Origin: Meghimatium bilineatum
Lineage: Eukaryota; Mollusca; Gastropoda; Stylommatophora; Philomycidae
Direction: 5' to 3'
Assembly: GCA_034231615.1 (NCBI GenBank)
Contig: CM067317.1
Span: forward strand, 15,281,073-15,345,072
Length of the DNA stretch: 64,000 nucleotides
Below the pieces are notes generated by a model that saw only the letters and a program-made list of their open reading frames with translations, was not told the DNA's origin and searched no databases. How positions within the stretch are numbered: the stretch's first letter is position 1; each line of letters opens with the position of its first letter. The translations under genes were made by a program, and so were the position numbers. Of this stretch, positions 21,291 to 32,755 are shown piece by piece.

Positions 21291-21943
21291 ATTTATGTTT
21301 CGTTTAATAGTTGCTTTGTTTCATACAAACATTCTTTGTTAGAACCTCTTTGTTCGTTTCCTATGCTTATGCATATATACATACATAGATACATACAAGC
21401 ACACACACATGCATAAGTGTGTATTCATAAATAAATGGTGCATCTACATGGTATATATATATATATATATATATACACACAATAACCTTCTTTCATGATT
21501 AGTGTGACTCGCTCTGAATGATTGGGCGTGAGCTGTTTCCATCTAGTCTCAGCGACAATACTCACCATTACCCATTGTCTGATAGTGAGTGGCATGGAAT
21601 TGTTTATATGTAATCGTACAAACAATTTAGAAGTGAACTCCCCAAATTATGCATGTGAAAGGGTGATGGTGTGGTTAAAGAATATATAGAGTCTCTGTGG
21701 TGAAACACGCCCTTTCATCCACGGATATCACGAATTTGGTTGTGGTTACCCTATGGTCTTCTGAGTATGAAAATACATGGTATATTGAAGTATGGTTTCT
21801 TCAGTCAAAAAGAAGACTTGCCAGGTAAATAAAATGGAAGTTTATGGAAAATTTAAAGCTTACGAAATGAGATTTAAAGCAATATACCTAAAGCTATATA
21901 ATTTATAACCCGTTGGCAATCCTCCCCCCCCCCTCCCACTTTT
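21291..21943. other. No gene; one (TA)n run
   Basis: Contains a (TA)n run at about 21454-21475 and a C-rich tract at 21923-21936. No coding similarity. Confidence 0.5.
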
Positions 21944-21951
21944 CTGTAAAG

Positions 21952-22220
21952 CAGTGCTTCTCAATAAGATCTGATATGATGCCACGTAAGTGAAATTGAA
22001 AATTTGTAAGCCACAGACATGTCTAGGGAGTGGGCCAAAAAAAGATAACTAATTAAATTATAAATATTAACATTTATTTTAATTGAAAACATCAATATTT
22101 ATATAAATAAAATGGATAAAGAACCATATAGTCTGGTGAAAAACAAATCACTTTCGGCATTGTAGATAATGAGGTAATCATGTTGTAGATAAACCAGCCA
22201 AACAAGTTTGACAACCATCG
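21952..22220. mobile_element. hAT-type MITE (about 269 bp), 8-bp TSD
   Basis: The 8-bp repeat CTGTAAAG lies at 21944-21951 and 22221-22228. The ends CAGTGCTTCTCAA and TTGACAACCATCG are imperfect inverted repeats (9 of 13) of the CAGTGGTTCTCAA type known in hAT elements. Interior AT-rich and non-coding. Different from the pair at 8.2 and 59.0 kb. Confidence 0.75.
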
Positions 22221-22483
22221 CTGTAAAGGAATTTTCATGAATTTTTATGTCGGACCAATTGTTATCAAAATTTAGTAAGTACGAACCTAGTATAGGCTTA
22301 TAATATGTAAATACAGAACCATGAATAATCTCATTCTCTGTTGGAATAGAGAATAATGGTTTATTATCTTAATGTATTTTCTACATTCGCACGAAGTCAA
22401 AACATTTGAATTCACATATTTATTACATATTTCATTCACATCTGATATTGTACACAATTATAATGGAATTTATCAAGATTGAT

Positions 22484-23117
22484 ACGCATGTGGTTGCGTC
22501 TGTGGGTCTCACGAATGGCCCACTAGATATACCATCCATGCAACAGAAAACCTTAGTGGATGACATGCCGTTATATTGAGGTTATCTTCTTATAGAAGCT
22601 TCATGGCATGTCATCTATACAGTTATGATTTTGTTTTGTTGTTGAAATATTTTTCATATTTGCCTGAATATATATGTATGCACCCTCTGTGGTTGGGAGG
22701 GAGCCAGAGATGTACTGTGCAGCACTGAGGAGGAGGAAACTGACATCACTGTTTTTCCTATGGCTGAGGCCCATTATAGAGGCACAGTGACTCAGGACGT
22801 GACAATCCTTTTGACTTGAACATTTGGTTGCATGCCTGGAGCAATAGAGAAGTTCGGCATAACCAGTAGTCAATTGGTGGTGGGGAATGAGCACACAAAC
22901 CCTATCTTGGCTACAGTGGCTAGGAGCAGTGCATAGGTTGAAACCTACCTTCCTGGAGGTGTGATAGTTATTCTCTGGCTCTGACCCGGGGTGGGCGGAA
23001 AATCCACAGAATTCCCAGCAATTTAATGCCATCTAATGGCATTGGGTCAAAGGGCATGAGCCCATGGACCGCTGGATCAGCAACAAACCAACCAACCAAC
23101 CAACCAACCAACCAACC
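22484..23117 (+). mobile_element. Non-coding retroelement, family K, (CCAA)n tail, 12-bp TSD
   Basis: Flanked by ATCAAGATTGAT at 22472-22483 and 23118-23129; the second copy follows a (CCAA)n tail. No reliable ORF; the long minus frame 22601-23032 runs antisense. It contains a perfect 11-bp hairpin, GATGACATGCC (near 22560) with GGCATGTCATC (near 22604). The 3' part, GGTCAAAGGGCATGAGCCCA and CCGCTGGATCAGCAAC, recurs at 50915-50965. Confidence 0.7.
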
Positions 23118-23227
23118 ATCAAGATTGATGTTAGTTATCCTAAATGAAAATGTGTATTGTTGTTAGGATCTACAGAAAATGCGATGTATTATCCAGCTCT
23201 ACTTTCTGTGTGCAATTAATGTAATGA

Positions 23228-23478
23228 TTTCTCCAGAGCTTTACCTCATAACATGAAAACTCAAACTCACTGCGGTATGCAATGTGGTTATTTCTCCAGA
23301 GCTTTACCTCATAACATGAAAACTCAAACTCACTGCGGTATGCAATGTGGTTATTTCTCCAGAGCTTTACCTCATAACATGAAAACTCAAACTCACTGCG
23401 GTATGCAATGTGGTTATTTCTCCAGAGCTTTACCTCATAACATGAAAACTCAAACTCACTGCGGTGTACAATGCTGTG
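23228..23478. repeat. 63-bp minisatellite, four units
   Basis: The unit includes TTTCTCCAGAGCTTTACCTC and AACTCACTGCGGTATGCAAT. Being 21 codons long, it keeps a plus-strand frame open (23253-23678, repeat MKTQTHCGMQCGYFSRALPH). Considered fortuitous. Confidence 0.95.
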
Positions 23479-23701
23479 AAAAGTCTACTACAAAGATCTA
23501 TGTAAATTTTATGGATTTTTCGAACTTTCACTCCATAAGTTGGATTATTGAATTTCAGCTTTCCTGTAAAGCATACTTTCTCCCTGAATATTTCATACAA
23601 ACCCAGCATTATGCATTTCCCGCTATCAATGGGGTAAACATGAGCGTAAATAGGTACACGTTTTACCAGCACTCGTAAATAAAACATACTAGCAACGATA
23701 C

Positions 23702-23750
23702 ACAGCGGCAGATGACGTTTCGACTGGAATCATTCGTCAGGACAAAAGCA
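23702..23750 (-). repeat. Hairpin-like motif with CGAAACGTC
   Basis: The minus strand reads GTCCTGACGAATGATTCCAG then TCGAAACGTCATC: a short imperfect stem (GAATG/CAGTC) before GAAAC. Similar layouts occur at 25688-25735 and within the foldback at 45.9 kb. Function unknown. Confidence 0.4.
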
Positions 23751-23939
23751 ACATATGAAATAAACAATATAGTAACACGTTTGTCTGATTTTGTACTCTT
23801 GCAGAGAATGGTTTCTTCCTTCACACAGTTACTTATCATCACCGTACCCCCGCCCCCCCCCCCTTATTTCATCACCTGATCGTAGCATGGACTCCACGTG
23901 TACGTAAGCGATTAAGATCATTCTGAGAATTTTGTGCTC

Positions 23940-25338
23940 TTTATTTATTTATTTTTCTTGGCTATGTTTATCAGTATTTGTTTTCATTTACTAATTTAAA
24001 TATAAATTTATTTAGGGTTAGGATTTGTTATGTAAATCATTATTGATTCTTGATTAGGAACAAGCATCACAGCACTGGGGGTGTTCCCAAATGTGCTTTG
24101 CTTGCCGTTTCGTCAGCCATCTAAAAGTACATACGCTCAGTGTCCCATTCAGTTGCTGATTATGCGCCCTTCTGATTACTCTCCGGAGAGGGAGCACTTT
24201 CTCCCATCGTCTCTAGTCACTCCCATCTGTACCATTCTCTGAATATGTACATTATTCCGCTCGACCCCCCACCCCTTCGTGTTCTTGGAGGGCACCCATG
24301 ACTGCTCTTATCAATTCTAATCAATTCTAATCAAAGTCTCTTCCTAACTCGGGGCCGTTCACCAGGACCATATCAGCTAACACATCGCCTCTCTCGTTTC
24401 CCCCAACCCCCAGCATGACCTGGATAGTAGATCCATGTAATGCTATTCGCGTTGTTGAGAAGAGTGACCCATTCAGTTCTGATCATACACTTTTATATCT
24501 TGGAGCAGCATACTTTGAGAGTCATATAGAATCACTGAGTCAGTTGGTGGTTGTATCGCCAGCCAAATGAGAGCTGCTGTCACCGCTTCCACTTCTATTC
24601 CCACACCCGATGCCGCAATGGGGCTCGCAGCTGACCCCCCCCCCCATAGCTAATCTCGTGCCATCCTGGTAGGCCACGAAACCCCAACCACACCCGCTTG
24701 CCTCTTGTGCCACCGAGCCGTCCGTGTAAATTATTGTATCTTGTATCGAGATAAGTGTTGCAGTGTGATCTCCTGGATCACTACTCCCGTTCTCCTACAG
24801 TCCACCCACGGCACCCCCCCCCCCCATCTCCATCACAACTTTTGTCAATAACATTCTATCCCTGTCAAATGTAAACCACTCACAGTCTCACACACCTCCT
24901 CCAGCCCACAAACTCAGAGCAGGACATTCTCCGTCTCTGCCATCCAGAACTTTCCTTTCTTGATACGCTGTAGTTGTGTGTTGTCTAGAGATTAGTACAA
25001 GAGCTGAGGATCATTATTGGTGACCGTGAAGTATTCTTTAACCTGAGCTATTGCATGTCTTGATTTGATGCTCCGTAAGTCTAGGAGAAACCTCATGGTC
25101 ACAATAGGTGTAACTCATACATCCTAGGATAGCTCTCAAGGCTCTCCAATCTATGAACTATCTATCAATCTATCCAATCTATCTATTGAACTCTCTCCAA
25201 TCTATCAACCTGTGTTTGCGACAGTGTCAGTAAACCTAAACCACAGTCTAAGATACTACCACTGCCTGCATCATTTAAAAAAGGGTTCGCTGCGTCATCT
25301 CTGTAGTTGCCATGATTTTGACTGGACTGACACTTCAT
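23940..25338 (-). pseudogene. LINE family RH, copy with 3' UTR and (AAAT)n tail
   Basis: Minus-strand element homologous along its whole length to 30556-31853. The 3' end is AAATAAATAAA next to a UTR block (CCAAGAAAAATAAATAAA). Inside are the C-terminal Cys region, the RNase H region and the RT thumb region (HKIAQVKEYF-like). The copy is richer in G/C runs (C tracts at about 23848, 24637 and 24815) and more disrupted than its partner. No frame longer than about 60 codons survives. Confidence 0.75.
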
Positions 25339-25339
25339 T

Positions 25340-26170
25340 TACCTAGGGTTTATTGTTGTATATTGGTAATCTAACAATAAGACTTATACCGTCCGCATAA
25401 GGATGAAGATGTGTGATTGAGCATGTAAACTTGGATGACAGGAAAAGACATACATCAATTATTGAATATTTCCATAACATAAGATTGCCTAAGTTGAAAA
25501 GTTATTTAATTAACTGTAGAAATGTGACTAAAAATAATTCACGCCCATTGGTTGGAGTCACTTTGAAATCCTTCTTCACTGTTCAGCTCATAGACCAGAT
25601 CTGAGGATTTTCAGATAAAGTTAAATACAAATCAGTAAAATAAAGCAAAAATGATTAAATATCAGTGTTATAAATATGACAAATCACAGGTTTAACGTTT
25701 CGATCACTAGGCCTATGTCAAGATAAGGACAAACACACAGACTGAAACAGATTGATTGAGAACCTCAGGAATTACGAGCGATTAGCTCTTACTTCTCACG
25801 TGCAGTATCGTTTTTCTGAGCTTTCTTTCATATCCACGAGACTTTACCTTTCGGCTTAGTTAATGTCTAATGAAGGAGTCTTCTACTCAGAGAGGGTATA
25901 TAATTGTATAGATAACATGCTACAAAGCGATCATAAGATGGCCTAAATATAACGGCATGTAAACTTCTAAGGTTTTATGTTGCATGGGTGTTTTGTCTAG
26001 TGAGCCATTGGTGAGATCCACAGTTGCAATCGCATGCGTCAGCATGAAATGGAATAAATAAAAAAATTACATCGGATAAAAGTATGTAGCTATCTATGTT
26101 CCCACAGGAGAGATTAATGGAAGTAAAGTAGATATATTTAAATGACTGTGAAATTTTATGATAAGTACTT
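25340..26170. other. No gene seen
   Basis: Apart from the hairpin-like motif at 25688-25735 (minus: ATAGGCCTAGTGATCGAAAC), nothing is recognised. Confidence 0.45.
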
Positions 26171-26175
26171 TTTAA

Positions 26176-26253
26176 GATGGAGTCGGGATAGTTCAGTGTT
26201 AATTCAATCACTCACCGACCAGCAGCTGAGCTTAGGATTCATTCCTTACTCGT
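26176..26253 (+). repeat. tRNA-like SINE head
   Basis: GTCGGGATAGTTCAGTGTTA (A-box-like TAGTTCAGTG) followed at tRNA spacing by AGGATTCATTCC (B-box-like). No complete acceptor stem; a decayed SINE or tRNA pseudogene. Confidence 0.5.
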
Positions 26254-26259
26254 AATTTT

Positions 26260-27140
26260 AAATAAACTTCCCGCATGTAAAACAGATGTATCAGTTCTTG
26301 GAGTAGATTTCGCAGATTACTCAACCAAAATTGTCTCGACTAGGAAAAAATGGGAAACCTGTATATTAAGTTAATGATTCTAAAGTTGCACCATATAGAC
26401 AAATGGAGGATTCGGAGTCTTATTAGGGGCGAGGTGGAGAACATATTTTATTTTAATATTGTTGGATTACAGACACGTTCATGAACAAGATACAGGATGG
26501 TAGCTCGTTGAACGGCAAACAATAATATTTATTGGAATAAAGAGTAAAATGTCTAAGTGACCTGTAAATAAAGACAATGACCAATTTTTATACAATTCCA
26601 GCGCAGGTGAAGAAAATATATCCCAAAAGTGTGAGTGTCCAAAAATAAGTTGAGAATCACTGTATTAGAGGATAATATGATAAATATATCACATGAAATC
26701 AGAAGCAGCGGAAGACGCCTACAACATGCAATAATCATACGTCTGGCCGGCCGTTGGATAATAATCAAGGTGTTTCCGAGTCCAGTTTCCAAAAGGGTGT
26801 GCTTAACCAAGATGAAATTTCAATTTCATTCCAACAAAACACACATTTATCTCAATTTCAGGTTTTCCCATTTGGGCTATTCTTTTCTTGCTGATATATT
26901 TGGTAGAGATGAGAATCCTTAGTTAATCTAAGCTTGGATAACATAGGCGGGTCCTGCCACAGAAGACTTGATACGTGTCTGAAAGTTACCGGTACATCTA
27001 CATTCCGTTTTAATTGGCCCGGCAGTTATTTTAGAAGTTATGTATTTATTTATATACATGCTCACGCAGAGATCAAGGGTGATTATGAATATACCATTTG
27101 TGAACATCAAACACAGGGCAATAAGGAAAACAAGAAGAAA
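26260..27140. other. AT-rich DNA, no supported gene
   Basis: Open frames on both strands (26553-26810 minus, 26635-26922 plus) overlap and lack family resemblance. Confidence 0.45.
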
Positions 27141-27160
27141 ATAACTATTTCAGAAATCAA

Positions 27161-27310
27161 GTAAGTTCAAGTAGGAAGCGAGAGAATAAATTAAAAATTA
27201 TTGAGATCAACGCGAATCGAACTAGTTCGTTCTGACGGCATCAAAAGTTACAAGGCGATTTTGTCCCGTCAGACCGGACTAGTTCAATTCCCGTTGGTTT
27301 CAAGAATTTT
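27161..27310. mobile_element. 150-bp palindromic tRNA-like element, 15-bp TSD
   Basis: Bounded by the perfect direct repeat TATTTCAGAAATCAA at 27146-27160 and 27311-27325. Inside, 27207-27250 and 27264-27305 are inverted copies: ATCGAACTAGTTCG and TTCTGACGG face CCGTCAGACCGGACTAGTTC. Each arm carries a B-box-like GTTCAATTCCCG. It looks like two tRNA-derived halves head to head, integrated by retroposition. Confidence 0.65.
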
Positions 27311-27564
27311 TATTTCAGAAATCAATTGCAGAAGACGCTATATCCTATAAGTTATTATATGTTTGATTGTAACTTGTACTTATTCAATCTTCCATTTTCG
27401 TTAGCAAATTAGAGCATAACTTTTAGTAATAGGAACTTAGTAAACAATTGGGCAGACAAAATCTAAACATCCCCCCTTAGCCATTTTTAACAATAATATC
27501 ATCAAATGTTTCAGCGAAACGAAGAAATGACACACGAAGACACACGAATGACCTGCTGTCTTGT

Positions 27565-27750
27565 TAGGTAACCCCGTTCTCTCCCGCCCCATTAAGGGAA
27601 AGGTACCTACGGCCCTGACATAGGCCATGCTTTTATGTGTTAGGTTGAAAGATGCAGCTGTTGCCGCTAAGCTGTAAACCATGAAACAACGCGTTCCGTT
27701 CACTTGCGACTACATTCTTCTAATCGAGATTTAGTGAACGGAGAAGAAGT
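27565..27750 (+). repeat. SINE-A copy 1
   Basis: Shares with the other A copies CTAAGCTGTAAACCATGA, CAACGCGTTCCGTTC, ACTACATTCTTCTAATC and a GAGAAGAAGTAA tail. The 5' part is diverged. Confidence 0.7.
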
Positions 27751-27824
27751 AACAAAACTCTGTAGCAGCTCTTGTTCTGAGAGTTGACAGAGTATGAGAC
27801 CATGTGAGATAAATATACGGTTAG

Positions 27825-28085
27825 TATAAAAATATGATAACTAGAAGCTTACTATAAAAATATGATAACTGTAATTTTACTATAAAAATATGATAACTAG
27901 AAGCTTACTATAAAAATATGATAACTAGAAGCTTACTATAAAAATATGATAACTAGAAGCTTACTATAAAAATATGATAACTAGAAGCTTACTATACAAA
28001 TATGATAACTGTAAGGTAAAAATATGATAACTAGAAGCTTACTATAAAAATATGCTAACTGTAAGGTTACTAAATAAAATATGAA
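27825..28085. repeat. 28-bp minisatellite, about nine units
   Basis: Unit ATAACTAGAAGCTTACTATA plus AAAATATG; two or three units carry CTGTAA instead of CTAGAAGC. Confidence 0.95.
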
Positions 28086-28329
28086 TTCATATTACCATAA
28101 ACACTTGCGACTGAGCGTAGAAAACGCGAATTTTAGTTCTAATGGAATATTAAATAAAGCTTTTTGATCCCCATACTACACGAAATAAACGAAATCATCC
28201 CTGCCGATCAGAAGGTTGCCTTCCTCCTTCATTATCATACTTGGGTTTCCCCAGGTTAACTTCGTTTCTCTTAAGAGCAGGAGCAGTAGGTTGCTTTCCC
28301 AGAGTATCACACATAACATGTAGTATCCC

Positions 28330-28670
28330 TAACTTCCAATGATAATATAAGGTTCATAAATCCAATGATAATATGAGATTCATAGCTTCCAATGATAATA
28401 TGAGATTTATAACATTCAATGATAATATGAGATTCATAACTTCCAATGATAATATGAGATTCATAACTTCCAATGATAATATAAGGTTCATAACTTCCAA
28501 TGATAATATAAGGTTCATAACTTCCAATGATAATATGAGATTCATAATTTCAAATGATAATATGAGATTCATAATTTCCAATGATAATATGGGATTCCTA
28601 ACTTCCATTGATGTCAGATTCCTAATTTCCAATAATAAAATGAGATTCCTAACTGCCTATGATAATACCA
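28330..28670. repeat. 27-bp minisatellite, about 13 units
   Basis: Unit TAACTTCCAATGATAATATG plus AGATTCA. Nine-codon period, so frames stay open on both strands (28373-28696 plus, 28354-28632 minus). Not regarded as coding. Confidence 0.95.
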
Positions 28671-28694
28671 AATATTTCCGAAAAATGCACATAT

Positions 28695-28780
28695 GAACAA
28701 GACATAAGTTCGAACCTACGAACTCTTGAAAACAAGATACATCGATTAGAGCTTAGCCGCTACGTCGTGTAAATCGCCTG
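28695..28780 (-). repeat. tRNA-like SINE head
   Basis: The minus strand shows ACGTAGCGGCTAAGCTC (A-box-like) and GTAGGTTCGAACTTATGT (good B-box GGTTCGAAC) at tRNA spacing. Lies just before SINE-A copy 2. Confidence 0.6.
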
Positions 28781-28814
28781 TGCTTGTAGTCTGTAAAAAT
28801 ACTTCGACACTACT

Positions 28815-29065
28815 TCCATGTGTTTCCAGGACTGCAAGGGGAGAACAGAATAGAAACAGTTTACTTTCAAAGTATGTCTTAAGAGACGACTAAGGAGGGT
28901 TTGTGGTGTGTTTAGCCGTACATCTCGTGTTGCGTCACAGTGACTCATAAGTCATACTAAAGTCGGTGCATCATGCAAGGCGCCGATATGACAGCTACGC
29001 TGTAAATCATGGCATAACGTATTAAGTTATCCAGGCTACATCCATCTAATCTGCAGGAATTTGAG
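28815..29065 (+). repeat. SINE-A copy 2 (near full length)
   Basis: Includes the 5' part (CAAGGGGAGAACAGAATAG, matching GAAAGGGGAGCAAAGAATAG of the 49.9-kb copy), the middle GACGACTAAGGAGG, and the 3' core CTGTAAATCATG then ATCTGCAGGAATTTGAGA. Confidence 0.75.
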
Positions 29066-29299
29066 AGCAAGCCCAAACGTGAAGTAGAATTCAACGCTGT
29101 AATAGTTCTTGTTTTTGCGACAACTGAAAGTATACCAGAAGTCCTTTAAATTTTATTTTAAACTTGTAGCCATAAGAAGTTGAGAGGTGCAGAAGCAAAT
29201 ATTGACAGACAGATAGAGGAACATATATTGTTATTCACTCACTGGGTACCTATTATTGTATGTACATCTTTATGTCCATAATATTCTTAGGACCTATCT

Positions 29300-29410
29300 A
29301 TAGCAATTTATTTCGACAGCTTATATGTTCCTCTTCCACTGTCGAAGTCTTTGCCCATGTCTTGCATCCATATATTGCCAATGGAAAAATATAGCGTCTT
29401 AACCCTTTAA
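29300..29410 (-). pseudogene. Small LINE RT fragment
   Basis: Minus strand LRRYIFPLAIYGCKTWAKTS, equivalent to the FPVATYGCETWTL thumb motif of families D and E. Flanks show no further similarity. Confidence 0.7.
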
Positions 29411-29514
29411 ACCTTGGCCAATTGGCCATTAAAAAACCCTTCCCCTTGGTGAATGAGCAAACAATTCTCAAAAAGGACACCTCAATAAACAATAAAAATG
29501 CCCAAAAAAGCAAC

Positions 29515-30550
29515 CAGCACGGAAACTAGGCGGAGGCAACATTAACGAAAGCATCAATAGCAATATCAAAGGGAGCTACAATCGAAATAACGTTTTTTAT
29601 GTAAAGAAAGAGGTTTGAGCCTGTCAACTACTCCACAATTCCTAGTATTTGCGCTGTGAATAACTGTGCACCTATGTGTTGTTGGTAACAGAAAACAATA
29701 AGAGAAGAAGAAGAAAACGTATATTCATGTAAACATCTCTTATTAAATATACTCCTATTTTTCTGTCCGCAGTGTAACCCTAGTCAAGAGTGCATTGTCT
29801 TTCTACACGTTGGAGATCTCAGCGTGAATCATTTACGCCATATCTTGTACATTGGTTCTGAATGTTCGCCCATTTCACAAGGTAGTACCATTTACATTTG
29901 CAGTGGGACCGGAAAATCTATTCACGCAAGAAGAGAATACCTTCCCTGTTACAGTACAACTTCATGTAAAGTCACTTGACAACTATGTTACACCTTGTCC
30001 GTTTGGAAAGATTTCTTTTGGCAAATGACTATCACTAAATACCAGTTGGTTCCATCTTATCTGGAAAGACTTGTCTGTCCTGCATTGTCTGTCTAAATCC
30101 AAACGTATTTTGTGGAGTTGTTTAACAACATCAACAGTCCTGAAGATAACTAGCTATCTTACAGCAACGCCCGTTACGTAAGCAATGATAAGAGGAGTCC
30201 ATTTCTGTCCGCCGTGTTTGTTGCATGATACCCTTGCCGGTTGATTGTGCGGTTATTTGTTATCTAGTTTCACATAAGCTTTCTCCTCATGGGCGTGTTC
30301 TTTATTTAGATGTGGTTTGTGTGTGTGTGAGTGTTTCTAATATATACTCCTTCAAGAGGCGTATCCATTGTAATGTCACAGCTTATCAATGTTGTTATGT
30401 CCCCTGCCAACATGGCCATGTTAACCGCTAATGATTTTCTATCTATACCAATACATGTATCTTCTGCTTCCACAGTGGTTGTATGCGATGCCAATATTTG
30501 AGATGAGACGAACTTGATGTATGATAATTGGGTTCCTGTTTGGAACATGT
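29515..30550. other. No gene seen
   Basis: No repeat relation found except GAAGAAGAAGAA near 29705, which could be the tail of an unrecognisable SINE. Small open frames at 30225-30548 overlap on opposite strands. Confidence 0.45.
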
Positions 30551-30555
30551 GTCTC

Positions 30556-31853
30556 CTTATTTATTTATTTTTTCTTGGCTATGTTTATCAGTATTTGTTT
30601 TCATTTACTAATTTAAATATAAATTTATTTAGGGTTAGGATTTGTTATGTAAATCATTATTGATTCTTGATTAGGAACAATCATCACAGCACTGGGGGCA
30701 TTCCCATATTTGCTCTGCTTGCCGTTCTGTCAGCCATTTAAAAGTGTATAAGCTCAGTGTCCCAGTCAGTTGCTGATTACGCGTTCTTCTAATCTTTCCG
30801 GAGAGGGAGCACTTTCTCCCATCGCCTCTAGTCACTCTCATTTCTACCATTCTCTGAATATGTACATTGTCACGTTCGACTTCCTCCTCTTCTTCTCGTA
30901 GGGTATCCATGACTGCTTTAATTAGTGCAATCATGTCTCTTCTTATCTCGATGTCGTTCACCAAAGCTTTACCAGCCAACATCGGCTCTTTCGTTTCCCC
31001 TGATCCCAGCATGATATGGACAGTAGAGCCATGTAATGCTCTGCGTGTTGTTGAGAAGAGTTAACCCATTCACTTCTGATCATACACCTTTCTATCTTTC
31101 GCAGCATACTTTGAGAGTCCGATATAACTAATGGATATGTTGGTGGCTGCGTCGCAAACCAAGTGAGAACTGCTTTCACCCCTTCTTTTTCCATTCTCAT
31201 ACTCGATGTTGTAGTGGGGTAAGCAGCTGACTTCTCAGCTTTTCTTTTGCATTTTTGGTAAGCCACGAAACCCAACCACACTTGTTTGTTTCTTGTGTTC
31301 TGTGGTCTGTAGCTTCTTGAATCATTTCCTCTGTTCTGTTGGCAACCAAGTAGTGGCTCTTTCTTCCCATCTGTATCACAACTATTGTCAATAACTTTCT
31401 CTTTTTGTGAAATGTCACCCATTCACAGCCTCTTGCCACTTCCTCCAGCTCACAAACTCTGAGTAGAGTAGAGTATCTTCTGCTTCTGCCATCCAGGACC
31501 ATCCTATCTTGACACGCCTTCCTTTTTTGCTGTCTAGAGATTTGTATAAGAGGTAATGATAACTATTGGCGACCTTGAAGTATTCTTTAACCTGAGCTAT
31601 TTTATGTCTTGATTTGATGCTCGGTATGTCTAGGAGAAACCTCATGGTCACGATAGGTGTAACTCTTGTGCATCCTATAATAGCTCTCATGGGCCCGTTT
31701 TGAACTCTCTCCAATCTATCAATCTGTGGTTGCGAAAGTGTCAGTAAACCTAAACTATAGTCCAACACAGACAATACCACTGCCTGCATCATATGAAAAA
31801 GAGTTCGCTACGGCATCTCTGCAGATGCCAAAATTTTGACTGCACTGACACCA
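30556..31853 (-). pseudogene. LINE family RH, best minus-strand copy
   Basis: From its 5' side (31800) the minus strand reads VVLSVLDYSLGLLTLSQPQI (RT thumb), RLERVQNGPMRAIIGCTRVT, IKSRHKIAQVKEYFKVANSY, WSWMAEAEDTLL, then a frameshift into RRYSTLLRVCELEEVARGCE, TTTSSMRMEKEGVKAVLTWF (RNase H Glu region), VISDSQSMLRKIERCMI (Asp region), HYMALLSISCWDQGK where the His motif is lost, and a final frame ending SLYTFKWLTERQAEQIWECP with CPQCCDDC. The 3' UTR ends in AAATAAATAAATAAG. Three or more frame changes; 5'-truncated within the RT. Confidence 0.85.
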
Positions 31854-31855
31854 TT

Positions 31856-31965
31856 CCCAACTTTCTGAATAATCAGGATCAAAGTCCTACTAGATTTCCA
31901 GCAGGATGTAATCTAGAGAATAGCAATGCGATGTGTTACAGATTTATTTACGCAAATGGTCCGAC
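31856..31965 (-). repeat. SINE-B copy 1
   Basis: Reverse complement of ATGCGATTCTCTAGATTAC-type core, with GGAAATCTAGTAGGAC, as in the copies at 48.0, 61.3 and 61.7 kb. Directly abuts the 5' end of the RH LINE. Confidence 0.75.
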
Positions 31966-31969
31966 ACAT

Positions 31970-32724
31970 TCATATTCGTTATAATTTAAAGTAATGAATC
32001 TGATATATCTAACTAAATCAGCTTTTCTTGCAACCTTAAAACGGCTTGCTAACATTCGCATCGATCGGCTGTAGAAGAGAGGTTAGGCAGTCAGCATTGT
32101 TTGTATATTTCCTTATACAATCTTTACCTCTACCGCATACAAAAATATTGGAATGATGGGTGCTTTCAAAGAGCATTAAATATTTATTGAATTATTAATA
32201 TTTTCACATAATGTAAATAGGAAAAACTTCTACAGACACCCTTAACAGTCAGTAACTTACTGTATGGATCACTAAGTCAACTCCAGAAGACCTACGCATT
32301 TTTAAGCATGACAATGCACTGACAAGAGTAGAATTACTCATCAGCATTTGAATATCGACAACAACAAAAACAGCATAGTATAACTTGTGCTTTATTCGAA
32401 CTTACAATTGTGGTCCGTTTATTTACACAAAAATAACTTACTCGACTTAGGCCTATATAAAGTGGTATTTCGTAGTTACATACTCGGCTTAGACCCATAT
32501 ACGGTGGTATTTCGTAGTTACATACTCGGTTTAGGCCTTTATACGGTGGTATTTCGTAGTTACTGACATATGGTCACATTTGAATCATACAATTAGTATC
32601 ACTGCTGAAAATCAATCAAAACATTACTAAGAACATTGAAACGAAAGAAGAAATGGAGAGAAAGTGGAACTTTTCCTTTTGTGTATTTTAAATATAAATT
32701 GTTGTTCACGAACAAACAACAGCG

Positions 32725-32755
<31 letters not shown>

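Noticed and set aside
22601-23032. 143-codon minus-strand frame
   Set aside because: Lies antisense within non-coding element K, spans its hairpin, and has no recognisable domain.
23253-23678. 141-codon frame with Cys-containing 21-residue repeats
   Set aside because: 63-bp minisatellite in phase; Cys residues recur only because the DNA repeats.
23702-23750. Hammerhead ribozyme
   Set aside because: CTGACGA and GAAAC are present on the minus strand, but stem II next to the core and stem I do not pair properly.
28354-28696. Open frames on both strands with 9-residue repeats
   Set aside because: 27-bp minisatellite; equal openness on both strands argues against coding.
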